Below are positions 33,356 through 41,800 of a stretch of 64,000 nucleotides of DNA, piece by piece; within the stretch, counting starts at the first letter, position 1; each line of letters starts with the position of its first letter. Made by a program: the position numbers and the translations under genes. The DNA lies in contig NZ_CP114902.1 of the NCBI RefSeq assembly GCF_027497235.1, forward strand, positions 6,598,001 to 6,662,000. The letters are read 5' to 3'. The notes beneath the pieces are model-generated. The model did not search any database and was not told where the DNA came from. It worked only from the letters and a program-made list of their open reading frames with translations. Origin of the DNA: Micromonospora sp. WMMD1128. GTDB taxonomy: Bacteria; Actinomycetota; Actinomycetes; Mycobacteriales; Micromonosporaceae.

Positions 33356-34147
33356 TCACGGCGTCGACGGCCACGCCGCCGCCAGCGGAACCTGCGGCCG
33401 TACGTCCGCCAGGACCGCCCGGACCGCCGCGACCGGCCGGTCGGTGACGTAGAAATGGTCACCGCCGATCACCTGGGCGTGGAAGTCGCCGCTTGTCTGC
33501 TCCCGCCAGGCAGCCGCCTCCTCGGGGCTCACCTCCGGATCCCGATCGCCGCAGAGCGCGGTGATCGGGGTCCGCAGCGGAGCCGCCGGAGCGGGCCGGT
33601 ACCGCTCGATCAACCGGTAGTCGGCGCGCAGGCTCGGCAACACCATCTCCCGCAGCCCGGGCTGGGCGAGCAGGGACTCGTCGGTCCCACCGAGCCGGCG
33701 CAGGTCCGCCAGGAGCGCGTCGTCGCCGCCCTCGTGGACGGCGGTGGGACGCTGCCGGTGGGGAGCGGGACGGCCGGAGACGAAGAGCCGCAGCAGGGGC
33801 CGCCCGATCTGCTCCTCCAGCCGCCGCGTGACCTCGACGGCGACCGCCGCCCCCATGCTGTGTCCGAAGACGGCCATCGTCGGCCCGGCCATCGGAGCTA
33901 GGGCAGCCGCGATCGGGTCAGCCAGTTCCGGCATGGACACCGCGCACGGCTCGTCCGCGCGGTCCTGCCGGCCCGGATACTGGACCGCCATGAGCTCCAC
34001 ATCCCTCGGCAACAGCCGGGCCCACTTATGGTAGAAGCTCGCGGCCCCGCCGGCATGGGGAAGCGCCACCAGCCGCACCCGTGGCCGCCCGCCCGGTACG
34101 TCGGCGGTGGTGAGCCGGCGCAGCCAGCGCTGACCATTTGTGATCAT
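33356..34147 (-). CDS. Type II thioesterase
   Basis: 263 residues, alpha/beta hydrolase. Clears misprimed groups from carrier domains of the NRPS. Motifs: LPHAGGAASFYHKWA, nucleophile elbow FGHSMGAAVA, catalytic His in GGDHFYV. ATG 34147 overlaps the imide reductase stop (TGATG). Last gene of the NRPS operon. Confidence 0.92.
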   Translation of the reverse strand: MITNGQRWLRRLTTADVPGGRPRVRLVALPHAGGAASFYHKWARLLPRDVELMAVQYPGRQDRADEPCAVSMPELADPIAAALAPMAGPTMAVFGHSMGAAVAVEVTRRLEEQIGRPLLRLFVSGRPAPHRQRPTAVHEGGDDALLADLRRLGGTDESLLAQPGLREMVLPSLRADYRLIERYRPAPAAPLRTPITALCGDRDPEVSPEEAAAWREQTSGDFHAQVIGGDHFYVTDRPVAAVRAVLADVRPQVPLAAAWPSTP

Positions 34148-35208
34148 CACAGAACGTCTACCTCCTTCACGGACAGCGGTCGGGGTGCCGGCCCGTCGAG
34201 CGACTCCGGCGGGCCGAGACGGCGGCTCGCGTCCCGCCAGACTCCGGCGACGGCGAGGTGGGACTGCCCGGCCGTGAGCGGGTCCGCGCCGTCCCGGGCC
34301 GCTCGGTGCAGACCGGCCAACGCCCGGCCGGCGGCTGCCGGCCACAGCTCCCCCACGATGTTCCGGTAGCTGGGCGCCTCGGCCGGGCCGATCGGGCTGG
34401 CACTGGGGTAGTCCAGGTGCTCACCCGGACTCTCGTCCAGCCGGCTGCCGGCCTGCCCCTGCGCGGGAAAGTGCGGACGAGGGCTCCAGATGAGCGGGCC
34501 GTGGGTGTTCACCAGGGTCAGGTTTCCGCCCGCGGCGCCGACGGTGATCCGGTGCAGCAGGTGGGCGTGGTTGTCCGGGTCCGTCAGGTGCAGTTGGTTC
34601 TGCACCCGCAGCGTCACCGGCAACCCCCGTACCTCCCCGACCAGGGTGGCGAACCCGCCGGCGGACGGCACCGTCTCCGCGAACGACCACGGACGCAGCC
34701 CGCCCAACGCCAGCCGGAGGATGTCGAACAGGTGATAGAAGACCTGGAGCCCACAGGTCGCGTCGAGATGGAGCAAGGGCTGCTGGGCGGCGAGCGCCCG
34801 GGTCACGGCGATGAACCGCCGGACCGGCTCCACCTCCACGTAGTGCGTGCTGACCTGGTACATCACCCCGGCCCGCCGGGCGGCACGCAGCGTGCCGCTC
34901 AGCTCGTCCTGGTGCAGCGGCCCCTCCTGAAGGACGTGGATGCCGCGCCCCATCAGCCGCTGCGCGAGCTCGGTGCCGGCACCGCCGTTCACTCCGGCGT
35001 AGACCGCGACCACCGCGAGGTCGATCTCCGGGGGGAGATCGTCCGGATCGGTGTAGAGCGGCACCCCGGCACGCTCGGCGCAGGCCACCGAGCGGGCGCT
35101 GCCACGGGCCAGCACCCCGGCCAACCGCAGCGACGGCTCGGCACGTTCCAGGGCCCGCAGATAGACCCGGCCGAAGCCGGTCCCGCAGACCACCACGTTC
35201 CCGGTCAC
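34147..35208 (-). CDS. Thiazolinyl imide reductase (Irp3/YbtU/PchG family)
   Basis: 353 residues, Gfo/Idh/MocA fold. Reduces a carrier-bound thiazoline C=N to thiazolidine with NADPH. Rossmann motif VVVCGTGFGRVYLRALE and QEGPLHQDEL, HYVEVEPVRRFI, which are characteristic of siderophore imide reductases. It would act on one of the three rings, probably the last, before N-methylation, as in pyochelin. Overlaps the preceding stop by four bases. Confidence 0.9.
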   Translation of the reverse strand: MTGNVVVCGTGFGRVYLRALERAEPSLRLAGVLARGSARSVACAERAGVPLYTDPDDLPPEIDLAVVAVYAGVNGGAGTELAQRLMGRGIHVLQEGPLHQDELSGTLRAARRAGVMYQVSTHYVEVEPVRRFIAVTRALAAQQPLLHLDATCGLQVFYHLFDILRLALGGLRPWSFAETVPSAGGFATLVGEVRGLPVTLRVQNQLHLTDPDNHAHLLHRITVGAAGGNLTLVNTHGPLIWSPRPHFPAQGQAGSRLDESPGEHLDYPSASPIGPAEAPSYRNIVGELWPAAAGRALAGLHRAARDGADPLTAGQSHLAVAGVWRDASRRLGPPESLDGPAPRPLSVKEVDVL

Positions 35209-36290
35209 AGCGCACCCTCCTCAACCGCTGCCGGTCGATCGACGAACTCCAACTGGCGGACGCTCGGCGAGGCCGCCAACCGCTCCGTCACCCGGGCCGG
35301 ATCGAGTACCTCGCCCGCGTGGTGCGAACCCGGCGGCACCTGACCGGCGAGCACCGCCCGGGCGGTGAGCACCGCCGCCTCAGCGGTCAACCGGTAGCTG
35401 TCCACCGCCCGCAGCGCCAGGGTCCGGGTCACCGGGCGGCCCTGCGCGGCCCCGTCGAGTTGCAGGACGACGAGCTGGTACGTCGACCTGCCGAAGGTCT
35501 CCAACTCGGCCGCCCGCACCAGCTGGTCCGCCGCCGGGTCGATCTCTCCGGGGTCCACCGTGCTCAGTGCCCGCAGCGCCTGCTCCCCGTCGAAGACGTG
35601 GTACCAGCGCACCTCCGCGAGCCCGAGCGTGTCCGCCAACCGCTCCGCCTCGGTGGTGAGGAACGGGTGCGCGGTGACCCGACCCGGGAAGTACGGCAGC
35701 TCGACCCGGTCCAGCGGGGTCAACGCGCCCGGCACCCGGCGACCGCCGAGCCACGCGGCCAGCGACCGACCGGCCCCCTCGACCATCCCGGCCACGTAGT
35801 CCCGTGCGGCGCCGGGAGTGAAGCGGTCCCGCCCGCCGGTGTAGGCGGTCAGCCGGTCGAGCCGGTCGAACCCCTCGGCGGCCAGCGCCCGGGGCAACAC
35901 GAAGGTCAACCCCGGCGTCATCCCCGCGCCGACCACCACCCGGCGGCCGGCGGGCAGGTCGGCGTACCGGTGCTCGCCGGCCGCCCCGACATAGTCGGCC
36001 CCGGCGGCGACCGCCGCCCGCACCACGCCGGCCTCGGCCCGGTACGCCGGACCGGTGCAGTCGACGACGACCGCGCAGCCGGCGGCGAACTCGGCGAGGC
36101 CGTGCCGGTCGGCGGCGTTCACGAGTGCGGTGGCCTCCCGGGGCACGCCGGCCTCCCGGGCGACGTCGGCCAGCGGCCCGGGCCGCCGGCCGCCGAGCCG
36201 CAGCCGGACATCCGCCGACGCCAACAGCTCGACCACCGCCGACCCGACCGCCCCGTAGCAGCCGAGCACCCCGACGACCGGACCCGTCAC
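35205..36290 (-). CDS. Saccharopine dehydrogenase-like NAD(P)-binding protein
   Basis: 361 residues. N-terminal Rossmann motif GVLGCYGAVGSAVVELLA and the family middle region VVGAGMTPGLTFVLPRALA. Found next to thiazolinyl imide reductases in some actinobacterial thiazoline clusters, but its reaction is not established to my knowledge. Overlaps both neighbours by four bases, so it is made together with the NRPS. A second reductase or a trans-acting tailoring enzyme is possible. Confidence 0.75.
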   Translation of the reverse strand: MTGPVVGVLGCYGAVGSAVVELLASADVRLRLGGRRPGPLADVAREAGVPREATALVNAADRHGLAEFAAGCAVVVDCTGPAYRAEAGVVRAAVAAGADYVGAAGEHRYADLPAGRRVVVGAGMTPGLTFVLPRALAAEGFDRLDRLTAYTGGRDRFTPGAARDYVAGMVEGAGRSLAAWLGGRRVPGALTPLDRVELPYFPGRVTAHPFLTTEAERLADTLGLAEVRWYHVFDGEQALRALSTVDPGEIDPAADQLVRAAELETFGRSTYQLVVLQLDGAAQGRPVTRTLALRAVDSYRLTAEAAVLTARAVLAGQVPPGSHHAGEVLDPARVTERLAASPSVRQLEFVDRPAAVEEGAL

Positions 36291-39200
36291 CGCGCCCCCC
36301 GGTGCACCTCGGCCAGCACGTCGGCGACCCGCCGGACGTGCGGCGGTCGCAGGCAGGAGAAGTGGTCGCCGGGGACGTCCACCACGGAGAGATCGCCCAG
36401 ACAGACGTCCCGCCAGTAGTCGGTCATGTCCCGCCGCAGCCAGGGCAGGAACCCGGTGTCCTCCAACTCCCGCAGGAACGTGATGTCCCCGGCGTACGGG
36501 GTGGCCTCGTGCCGGGTCACCGCGCGCATGCTGTGCCGGTAGAGGTCGTAGAGACCGCCCAGCTCCAGCGGAACGGCCGCCTCCTCGGACTGACCGGCCA
36601 ACAGCTTCTCCACGGCGGCCAGCCGGTTCGGCTGAGGCGTCCGGCGCAGCGCCGCGAACTGTGCCGCGGCCCCGGCCAACGCCGGGTCGTCGGCCAGGCC
36701 GTCCAGCGCCCCGACCGGAACCCGGCCGGGGGTACGCGCCAGAACCTCCTGGAAGGCCCGGGCGGTCGTCTCGTCGTCCGGGTAGCCCAACGCCTCGGTG
36801 TCCAGGTGGAGCAGCCGGGCGAAGACGTACTCCAGCACCAACTCGTCCTCGATCGTGTGCGGCAGGCTGTAGCTGCTGATGATCGTGAGGCTGGCCACCG
36901 TCGCGCCGGACTCGGTGAGCTGCCGGGCGACCTCCAGGGCGAGCAGGCCGCCCATGCAGTAGCCGACGACGTCGAACCGGGTGGCGCCGGTCTCCAGCAG
37001 CCGGCGGGTGTAGTCGCCGGCCCGGCGCTCGACCAGCCCGGCCGGGTCCTCGTCCTGGTACGGGTCGTCGCCGGTCACCGCCAGACCGACCACCGGGCCG
37101 GCGTCGCCGAGCAACGGCACCAGGTTCCGGTACGCGGCCAGCGTCCCGACCCCGTCGTGCACCAGCACCCGGACCGTGTCACCGTCGGCGTCGACGAGCG
37201 GCAGCAGGGGAGAGCTCCGCTCCGCCGGGGCGCTCGGAGCGTCGACCCGATGCTGCCCGGCCCGCAGGTGCTCGGCGAGAGCGGCCACCGTGGGCCGGTT
37301 GAGGACCACCCGCAGCAGGGTGTCGTAGGGCACCTCGCCCGCCTCGGACACCTCCTCCCGGAGCCGGCCGGCCAGCCGCGCGGTCAGCAGGGAATCCCCG
37401 CCCAACTGATAGAAGTCCTGCTCCCGGCCGACCCGGGGCACCTGGAGCAGGTCCGCCCAGACCGCGGCGATCCGCTGTTCCAACTCGTCTGCGGGCGCGG
37501 CGTCCGCCGGCTGGGCGGCGGCGCCGTCCCGGATGATCCAGCCGGAAAGCGCCGCCGGGTCGACCTTGCCGTTGCCGGTGAGCGGCAGCGCGTCGACGAC
37601 CTGCACCTGGGCGGGGAGCATGTATTCGGGCACCCGCTGGGCGCAGTGGCGCAGCAGGCCGGCCGGGCGGACGTCCGCCCGGTCCGCCTTGAAGCGGGCG
37701 GCGAAGACGTGCTGGCCGAGCGGTTCGGTCACGTCGCCGGCACCGGGCAGGTCGAGCAGCACGTCCGCGCCGGCGTCGGTGAGCAGTCCCCGCCACTGCG
37801 CCACGTCCAGGAAGGTCTGGTCCCGGCCGCGCCGCAGGTCGTCGTAGTCCCACTTGGCCGGATCCTTCTCCGGCATCATGAACTCCATCGACGTCATGAT
37901 CTGGACGTTCTCCCGGGTGGTCTCGATGAAGACCAGCCACCCGCCGGGGGCGAGCAGCTCCCGGAGCCGACCCAGGACCACCGCCGCGTCCCGCGAGTTG
38001 TGCAGGACGTTGGCGCAGAGCACGACGTCGAAGCTGTTCGGCAGGTAACCCTGGGACCTCGGGTCGGTGTTGATGTCGAGCAGCCCGTACGACGCCCGGT
38101 CGCCGAAGCGCTGCTGCGCCTCGGTGAGGAAGAACTGGGACACGTCGGTGAAGAGGTAGTCCACGTCGGCGTCGGCGAGGGCCGGGATCAGCACGGTGCT
38201 GGTGCCGCCGACACCGGCACCGACCTCCAGCACCCGCAGCGTCTCCGGCCGGGTGCCGGCCAGCTCGCGGAGCAGGCCCACGACCCCGTGGTTGACGTAC
38301 CGGCTGATCACATTGTCCCGGTAGGCGGCGTAGGAGATGTCCAGCCGCCCCTCGGGGAAGAGCAGCGGCAGCGGATCCAGCTCGTCGCGCAGCAGCCGCG
38401 GCAGCGACTCGGTGCTGGTCCGGAAATAGTCGATCAGCTTCGCCGGGTACTGGTCCTCCCGCTGCAACTCGTCCACGGCCGCCCAGGCGTCCGACAGATC
38501 GCCCGGCCCGATCCGGCGGGGAGCGGCGTACCGGCCGTCGCGTTCGGTGAGCAGCCCGGCCCGGACCAGGGCGTTGAGCCAGCGCCGGACCAGCCGGTGG
38601 TGCCGGGGAGCGGTCCCGGATCGGTCGAGGATCTCCGCCGTGTCGTGTGTCTCCTCCGGCGAGGAGAAGAGGCCCTGCTCCGCGAGCGCACGCAGCATCC
38701 CGAGCAGTCCGGCCCGGTCCAGCCGTCGCATGAACTCGGCCAACTCGGCCGCGTCGACGGCGTCGGTGGTCGCCTCGCCGGCGCTGGTCGCGGCGGCGAG
38801 CAGCCGGTGCCGCTCGTCGTCCGGGCGGTCCGCGACTCCGGCTGCGGTCTGCACGAAGGCGACGAGCCGCCGGCGCGTCGCGTCCGCCCCGTCCACAAGC
38901 ACATGCGCCGCCGCGACCCCCTCGGCGGTGGCCAGCGCCGCCTCGACCTCGGCCAGCTCGATCCGGTGTCCCCGGATCTTGACCTGGCGGTCCTCCCGAC
39001 CGAGGAACTCCAGTGCCCCGTCGGGGTGGTACGTCCCGACGTCTCCCGTGCGATAGAGCCGGCCGTGCCGCGGATGGTCGACGAACCGCTCGGCGGTCCG
39101 CTCCGGGTCGCCGAGGTAGCCCAGGGCCAGTCCCGCCCCGCCGATGTGCAGCTCCCCCGGGACGTGGTCCGGGCTGGGACGCTGCCAACGGTCCAGGACG

Positions 39201-41800
39201 TGGAAGCTCTGGTTGGTCAGCGGCCGGCCGTACGGGATGCTCCGCCAGCCCGGGTCGACGGCGTCGATCGGGTGGAAGATCGACCAGATCGCCGCCTCGG
39301 TCGCCCCACCGAGGCTGACCATGCGGAGTCCGGGCAGCAGCTCCCGGACCCGGTCGGGGAGGCCGACCGGGATCCAGTCCCCGCTGAGCAGGGCGAGCCG
39401 CAGCGCGTCGAGATCCGCCCGGGGCTCCACCGCCAGGTAGTCGGCGAGGAGCTGCAACTGCGCGGGCACCGAGTTCCAGACGGTCACCCGGTGCTCGGCG
39501 AGCAGCTCCGCCCAGTGCGCCGGGTCGCCCCGGCGGTCGGCCGCCGGCATCACCAGCTGTCCGCCGAGGCCGAGGAGCCCGAACAGGTCGTACACCGAGA
39601 GGTCGAAGCCGAGCCCCGCGAGGGCGAGCACCCGGTCGTCGGCGGTGACGCCGAAGCGGCGGTTGACATCCTGGATGGTGTTCAACGCCGCCCGGTGCGA
39701 GATCATCACGCCCTTCGGCGTACCGGTGGAGCCCGAGGTGTAGATCACGTAGGCCAGGTCGTCCGGGTGCCGGCCGGGATCCGGGGCGTCAGCCGGGCCG
39801 GGGTCGTCCAGGGTGTCGACGAAGAGCGTGCCCGGAGGCGGCGGCAGCGGCGACCAGGACTGGCCCAGCACCCGCCGGGCCCCGGCGTCGGCGAGGATCC
39901 GGTCCCGCCGGGCCGGCGGTTGATTCGCGTCCAGCGGCAGGTAGGCGGCACCGGCGAGGAGCACGCCGAGCACCCCTACCACCTGCTCCCAGCCCTTCTC
40001 CATCGCCAGGGCCACGATCTCCCCCGGCTGGCAGCCGTCGGACCGGAGCGCGGCGGCCACTCCCGAGGCCCGGCCGAGCAGCTCCCGGTAGGTCATGCTC
40101 CCGCCGGGTCCGGTCACGGCGACCCGGTCCGGGTATCGCAGGGCCGCCGCGACCACGTCGTCGGTCAGCAGCCCCTCGGGCAGTGGCCCCGCGGTGTCGT
40201 TGGCGGCGGCCCTGGCCCGATGCTGCGCGGGCGGCAGGTCGATCGGGGATGGCAACTGCCAGCACTCCGGCTCGGTGGCGAGCCGGTGCAGCAACGTGGA
40301 GAGCTCGCCGAACATGTCGTCGACCATGCCATCGGGGAAGATCCCCTCCCGGACGTCCCAGCGGACGGTCAGCGCACCCCGCTCGACCAGGGCCTGAGCG
40401 TCGATCCAGACCTGGGGGGTCTGGCTGCGGCCGTAGCCGACGGTGCCGCCCAACCCGGTTGCGGGCTCCGGCTCGGACTCCTCGCCCAGCCCGAGGGTGC
40501 TGGTGAAGACGACAGGCATCAGCGCCGCCGACCGGCCGCGTTCGCGGGCCAGCTCCCGCATCACCGACACGCCACTGAACTGGCGGTGGTCCATGTCCGC
40601 CCAGAGCCGGTCCTGCACCGCACGGGCCCGCTCGGCGAAGCCGAGTTCCGGCGCGGTGTCCACCGCCAGCAGGCTGACCGTGGTGAAGTCGCCGACCAAC
40701 CGCCCGATCTGCGGATGCACCGGCTCCCGGTTGAGCAGGGTCAGGTTGAGACAGAACCTGGGGTTGCGGCTCCACCGGCCGATCACCTCGGCCACCGCCG
40801 CGAGGACCGCGGTCGAGGGCGTGAGCCGCTGCTCCCGGGCCGCCTGCTGGAGCGCGGTCCAGCGCTGCGCCGGGACCGTGCTGGCCAGCCGGCGGAACCG
40901 GCCCGGTCGGCTGCGCCCCGGTGTCCGCCGATCCGGGTGGCGGGCCTGATCGGCATCGCCGTTCTGGCGGACCGGCAGCTCCGGCGCGCCCGGTAGCTCG
41001 GGCAGGCGGTCCAGCCAGTAGGCCCGGTCCCGCTCGTACCGGCTCCCCTCCCGGCTGCCGCGCTCGGCGAGCAGGTAGTCCCGGAAGGTGACCTCCAGCT
41101 CCGGCAGCTGCACCCCGTCGTACGCCTGGTGCAGCTCGTCGAGGAGCACCTGGATGCTCAGGTAGTCGGCGATCAGGAAGTCCACCGAGACGTGCAGGAT
41201 GGTCCCCTCGTCGGTGTGGGTCAGCCGCAGCTCGAACAGCGGCCACTCCCGCGGGTCGTACGCCCGGTGGTCCAGCTCCTCCCGGGTGGCGCGGAGGGCG
41301 GCGCGCACCTCTTCGGCGGCGGCGCCCCGCAGGTCGGTCACCGCGATCCGGTAGCGGGGGACCTCCGGCCGTACCTGCTGGTGCCCGTCGAGGTCGAAGC
41401 CGGCGCGCAGCATGCCGTGGCGGCGCACCAGCAGGTTCCACGCCTCCTCCAGCCGCTCCGCATCGAGCGACGGATACTCCATCTCGGCGTAGACCTGGCA
41501 GGGCACGTCGCCGTAGTCGAAGGCGTCCCGCCGGCCGAGCAGGTACGCCAACTGCACGTCGGTCAGCGGGAACGGATCGTGCTCGTGCTCCGGATCGGGC
41601 GTCACGGTGGTGGTCTCCGCGTCCAGACACGCCAGCACCGCCTCCCGGTTGGCGGTGAGCAGTTCCCGACGCTCCGGGGTGAGTACCCCCTTGGGCGCCC
41701 GGAACCGGAGCTGGCCGTCGTCCGCCCAGAGCTGCATGCCGAGATCGCGCAGATCGGCGATCAGCTCGGCGGGCGTCGGCGTGGTCATCGAGCGGGTCAT
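36287..41800 (-). CDS. NRPS, TubC-dock/Cy-A(Cys)-[MT]-PCP-TE (PchF-like)
   Basis: 1837 residues. Order: docking domain (1-60), cyclisation domain (70-530, DFLIAD = DxxxxD), adenylation (545 on), methyltransferase inserted between A8 and A9 (about 1070-1400, SAM motif LEVGAGVGGTS), A9-A10 (LPLTGNGKVD), PCP (LGGDSLL, Ser1470), thioesterase (1560-1837). A-domain residues from FDLSVYD, VWNSVP, LLSGDW, GGATEAAIW give DLYNLSLIW, cysteine. The layout is that of pyochelin synthetase PchF. The thioesterase elbow is GYCMGG, so Cys1615 replaces Ser; the catalytic His is in GDHFSCL. It adds and cyclises the last Cys, N-methylates it after ring reduction, and releases the product. ATG overlaps the upstream stop. 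Confidence 0.92.
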   Translation of the reverse strand: MTRSMTTPTPAELIADLRDLGMQLWADDGQLRFRAPKGVLTPERRELLTANREAVLACLDAETTTVTPDPEHEHDPFPLTDVQLAYLLGRRDAFDYGDVPCQVYAEMEYPSLDAERLEEAWNLLVRRHGMLRAGFDLDGHQQVRPEVPRYRIAVTDLRGAAAEEVRAALRATREELDHRAYDPREWPLFELRLTHTDEGTILHVSVDFLIADYLSIQVLLDELHQAYDGVQLPELEVTFRDYLLAERGSREGSRYERDRAYWLDRLPELPGAPELPVRQNGDADQARHPDRRTPGRSRPGRFRRLASTVPAQRWTALQQAAREQRLTPSTAVLAAVAEVIGRWSRNPRFCLNLTLLNREPVHPQIGRLVGDFTTVSLLAVDTAPELGFAERARAVQDRLWADMDHRQFSGVSVMRELARERGRSAALMPVVFTSTLGLGEESEPEPATGLGGTVGYGRSQTPQVWIDAQALVERGALTVRWDVREGIFPDGMVDDMFGELSTLLHRLATEPECWQLPSPIDLPPAQHRARAAANDTAGPLPEGLLTDDVVAAALRYPDRVAVTGPGGSMTYRELLGRASGVAAALRSDGCQPGEIVALAMEKGWEQVVGVLGVLLAGAAYLPLDANQPPARRDRILADAGARRVLGQSWSPLPPPPGTLFVDTLDDPGPADAPDPGRHPDDLAYVIYTSGSTGTPKGVMISHRAALNTIQDVNRRFGVTADDRVLALAGLGFDLSVYDLFGLLGLGGQLVMPAADRRGDPAHWAELLAEHRVTVWNSVPAQLQLLADYLAVEPRADLDALRLALLSGDWIPVGLPDRVRELLPGLRMVSLGGATEAAIWSIFHPIDAVDPGWRSIPYGRPLTNQSFHVLDRWQRPSPDHVPGELHIGGAGLALGYLGDPERTAERFVDHPRHGRLYRTGDVGTYHPDGALEFLGREDRQVKIRGHRIELAEVEAALATAEGVAAAHVLVDGADATRRRLVAFVQTAAGVADRPDDERHRLLAAATSAGEATTDAVDAAELAEFMRRLDRAGLLGMLRALAEQGLFSSPEETHDTAEILDRSGTAPRHHRLVRRWLNALVRAGLLTERDGRYAAPRRIGPGDLSDAWAAVDELQREDQYPAKLIDYFRTSTESLPRLLRDELDPLPLLFPEGRLDISYAAYRDNVISRYVNHGVVGLLRELAGTRPETLRVLEVGAGVGGTSTVLIPALADADVDYLFTDVSQFFLTEAQQRFGDRASYGLLDINTDPRSQGYLPNSFDVVLCANVLHNSRDAAVVLGRLRELLAPGGWLVFIETTRENVQIMTSMEFMMPEKDPAKWDYDDLRRGRDQTFLDVAQWRGLLTDAGADVLLDLPGAGDVTEPLGQHVFAARFKADRADVRPAGLLRHCAQRVPEYMLPAQVQVVDALPLTGNGKVDPAALSGWIIRDGAAAQPADAAPADELEQRIAAVWADLLQVPRVGREQDFYQLGGDSLLTARLAGRLREEVSEAGEVPYDTLLRVVLNRPTVAALAEHLRAGQHRVDAPSAPAERSSPLLPLVDADGDTVRVLVHDGVGTLAAYRNLVPLLGDAGPVVGLAVTGDDPYQDEDPAGLVERRAGDYTRRLLETGATRFDVVGYCMGGLLALEVARQLTESGATVASLTIISSYSLPHTIEDELVLEYVFARLLHLDTEALGYPDDETTARAFQEVLARTPGRVPVGALDGLADDPALAGAAAQFAALRRTPQPNRLAAVEKLLAGQSEEAAVPLELGGLYDLYRHSMRAVTRHEATPYAGDITFLRELEDTGFLPWLRRDMTDYWRDVCLGDLSVVDVPGDHFSCLRPPHVRRVADVLAEVHRGAR

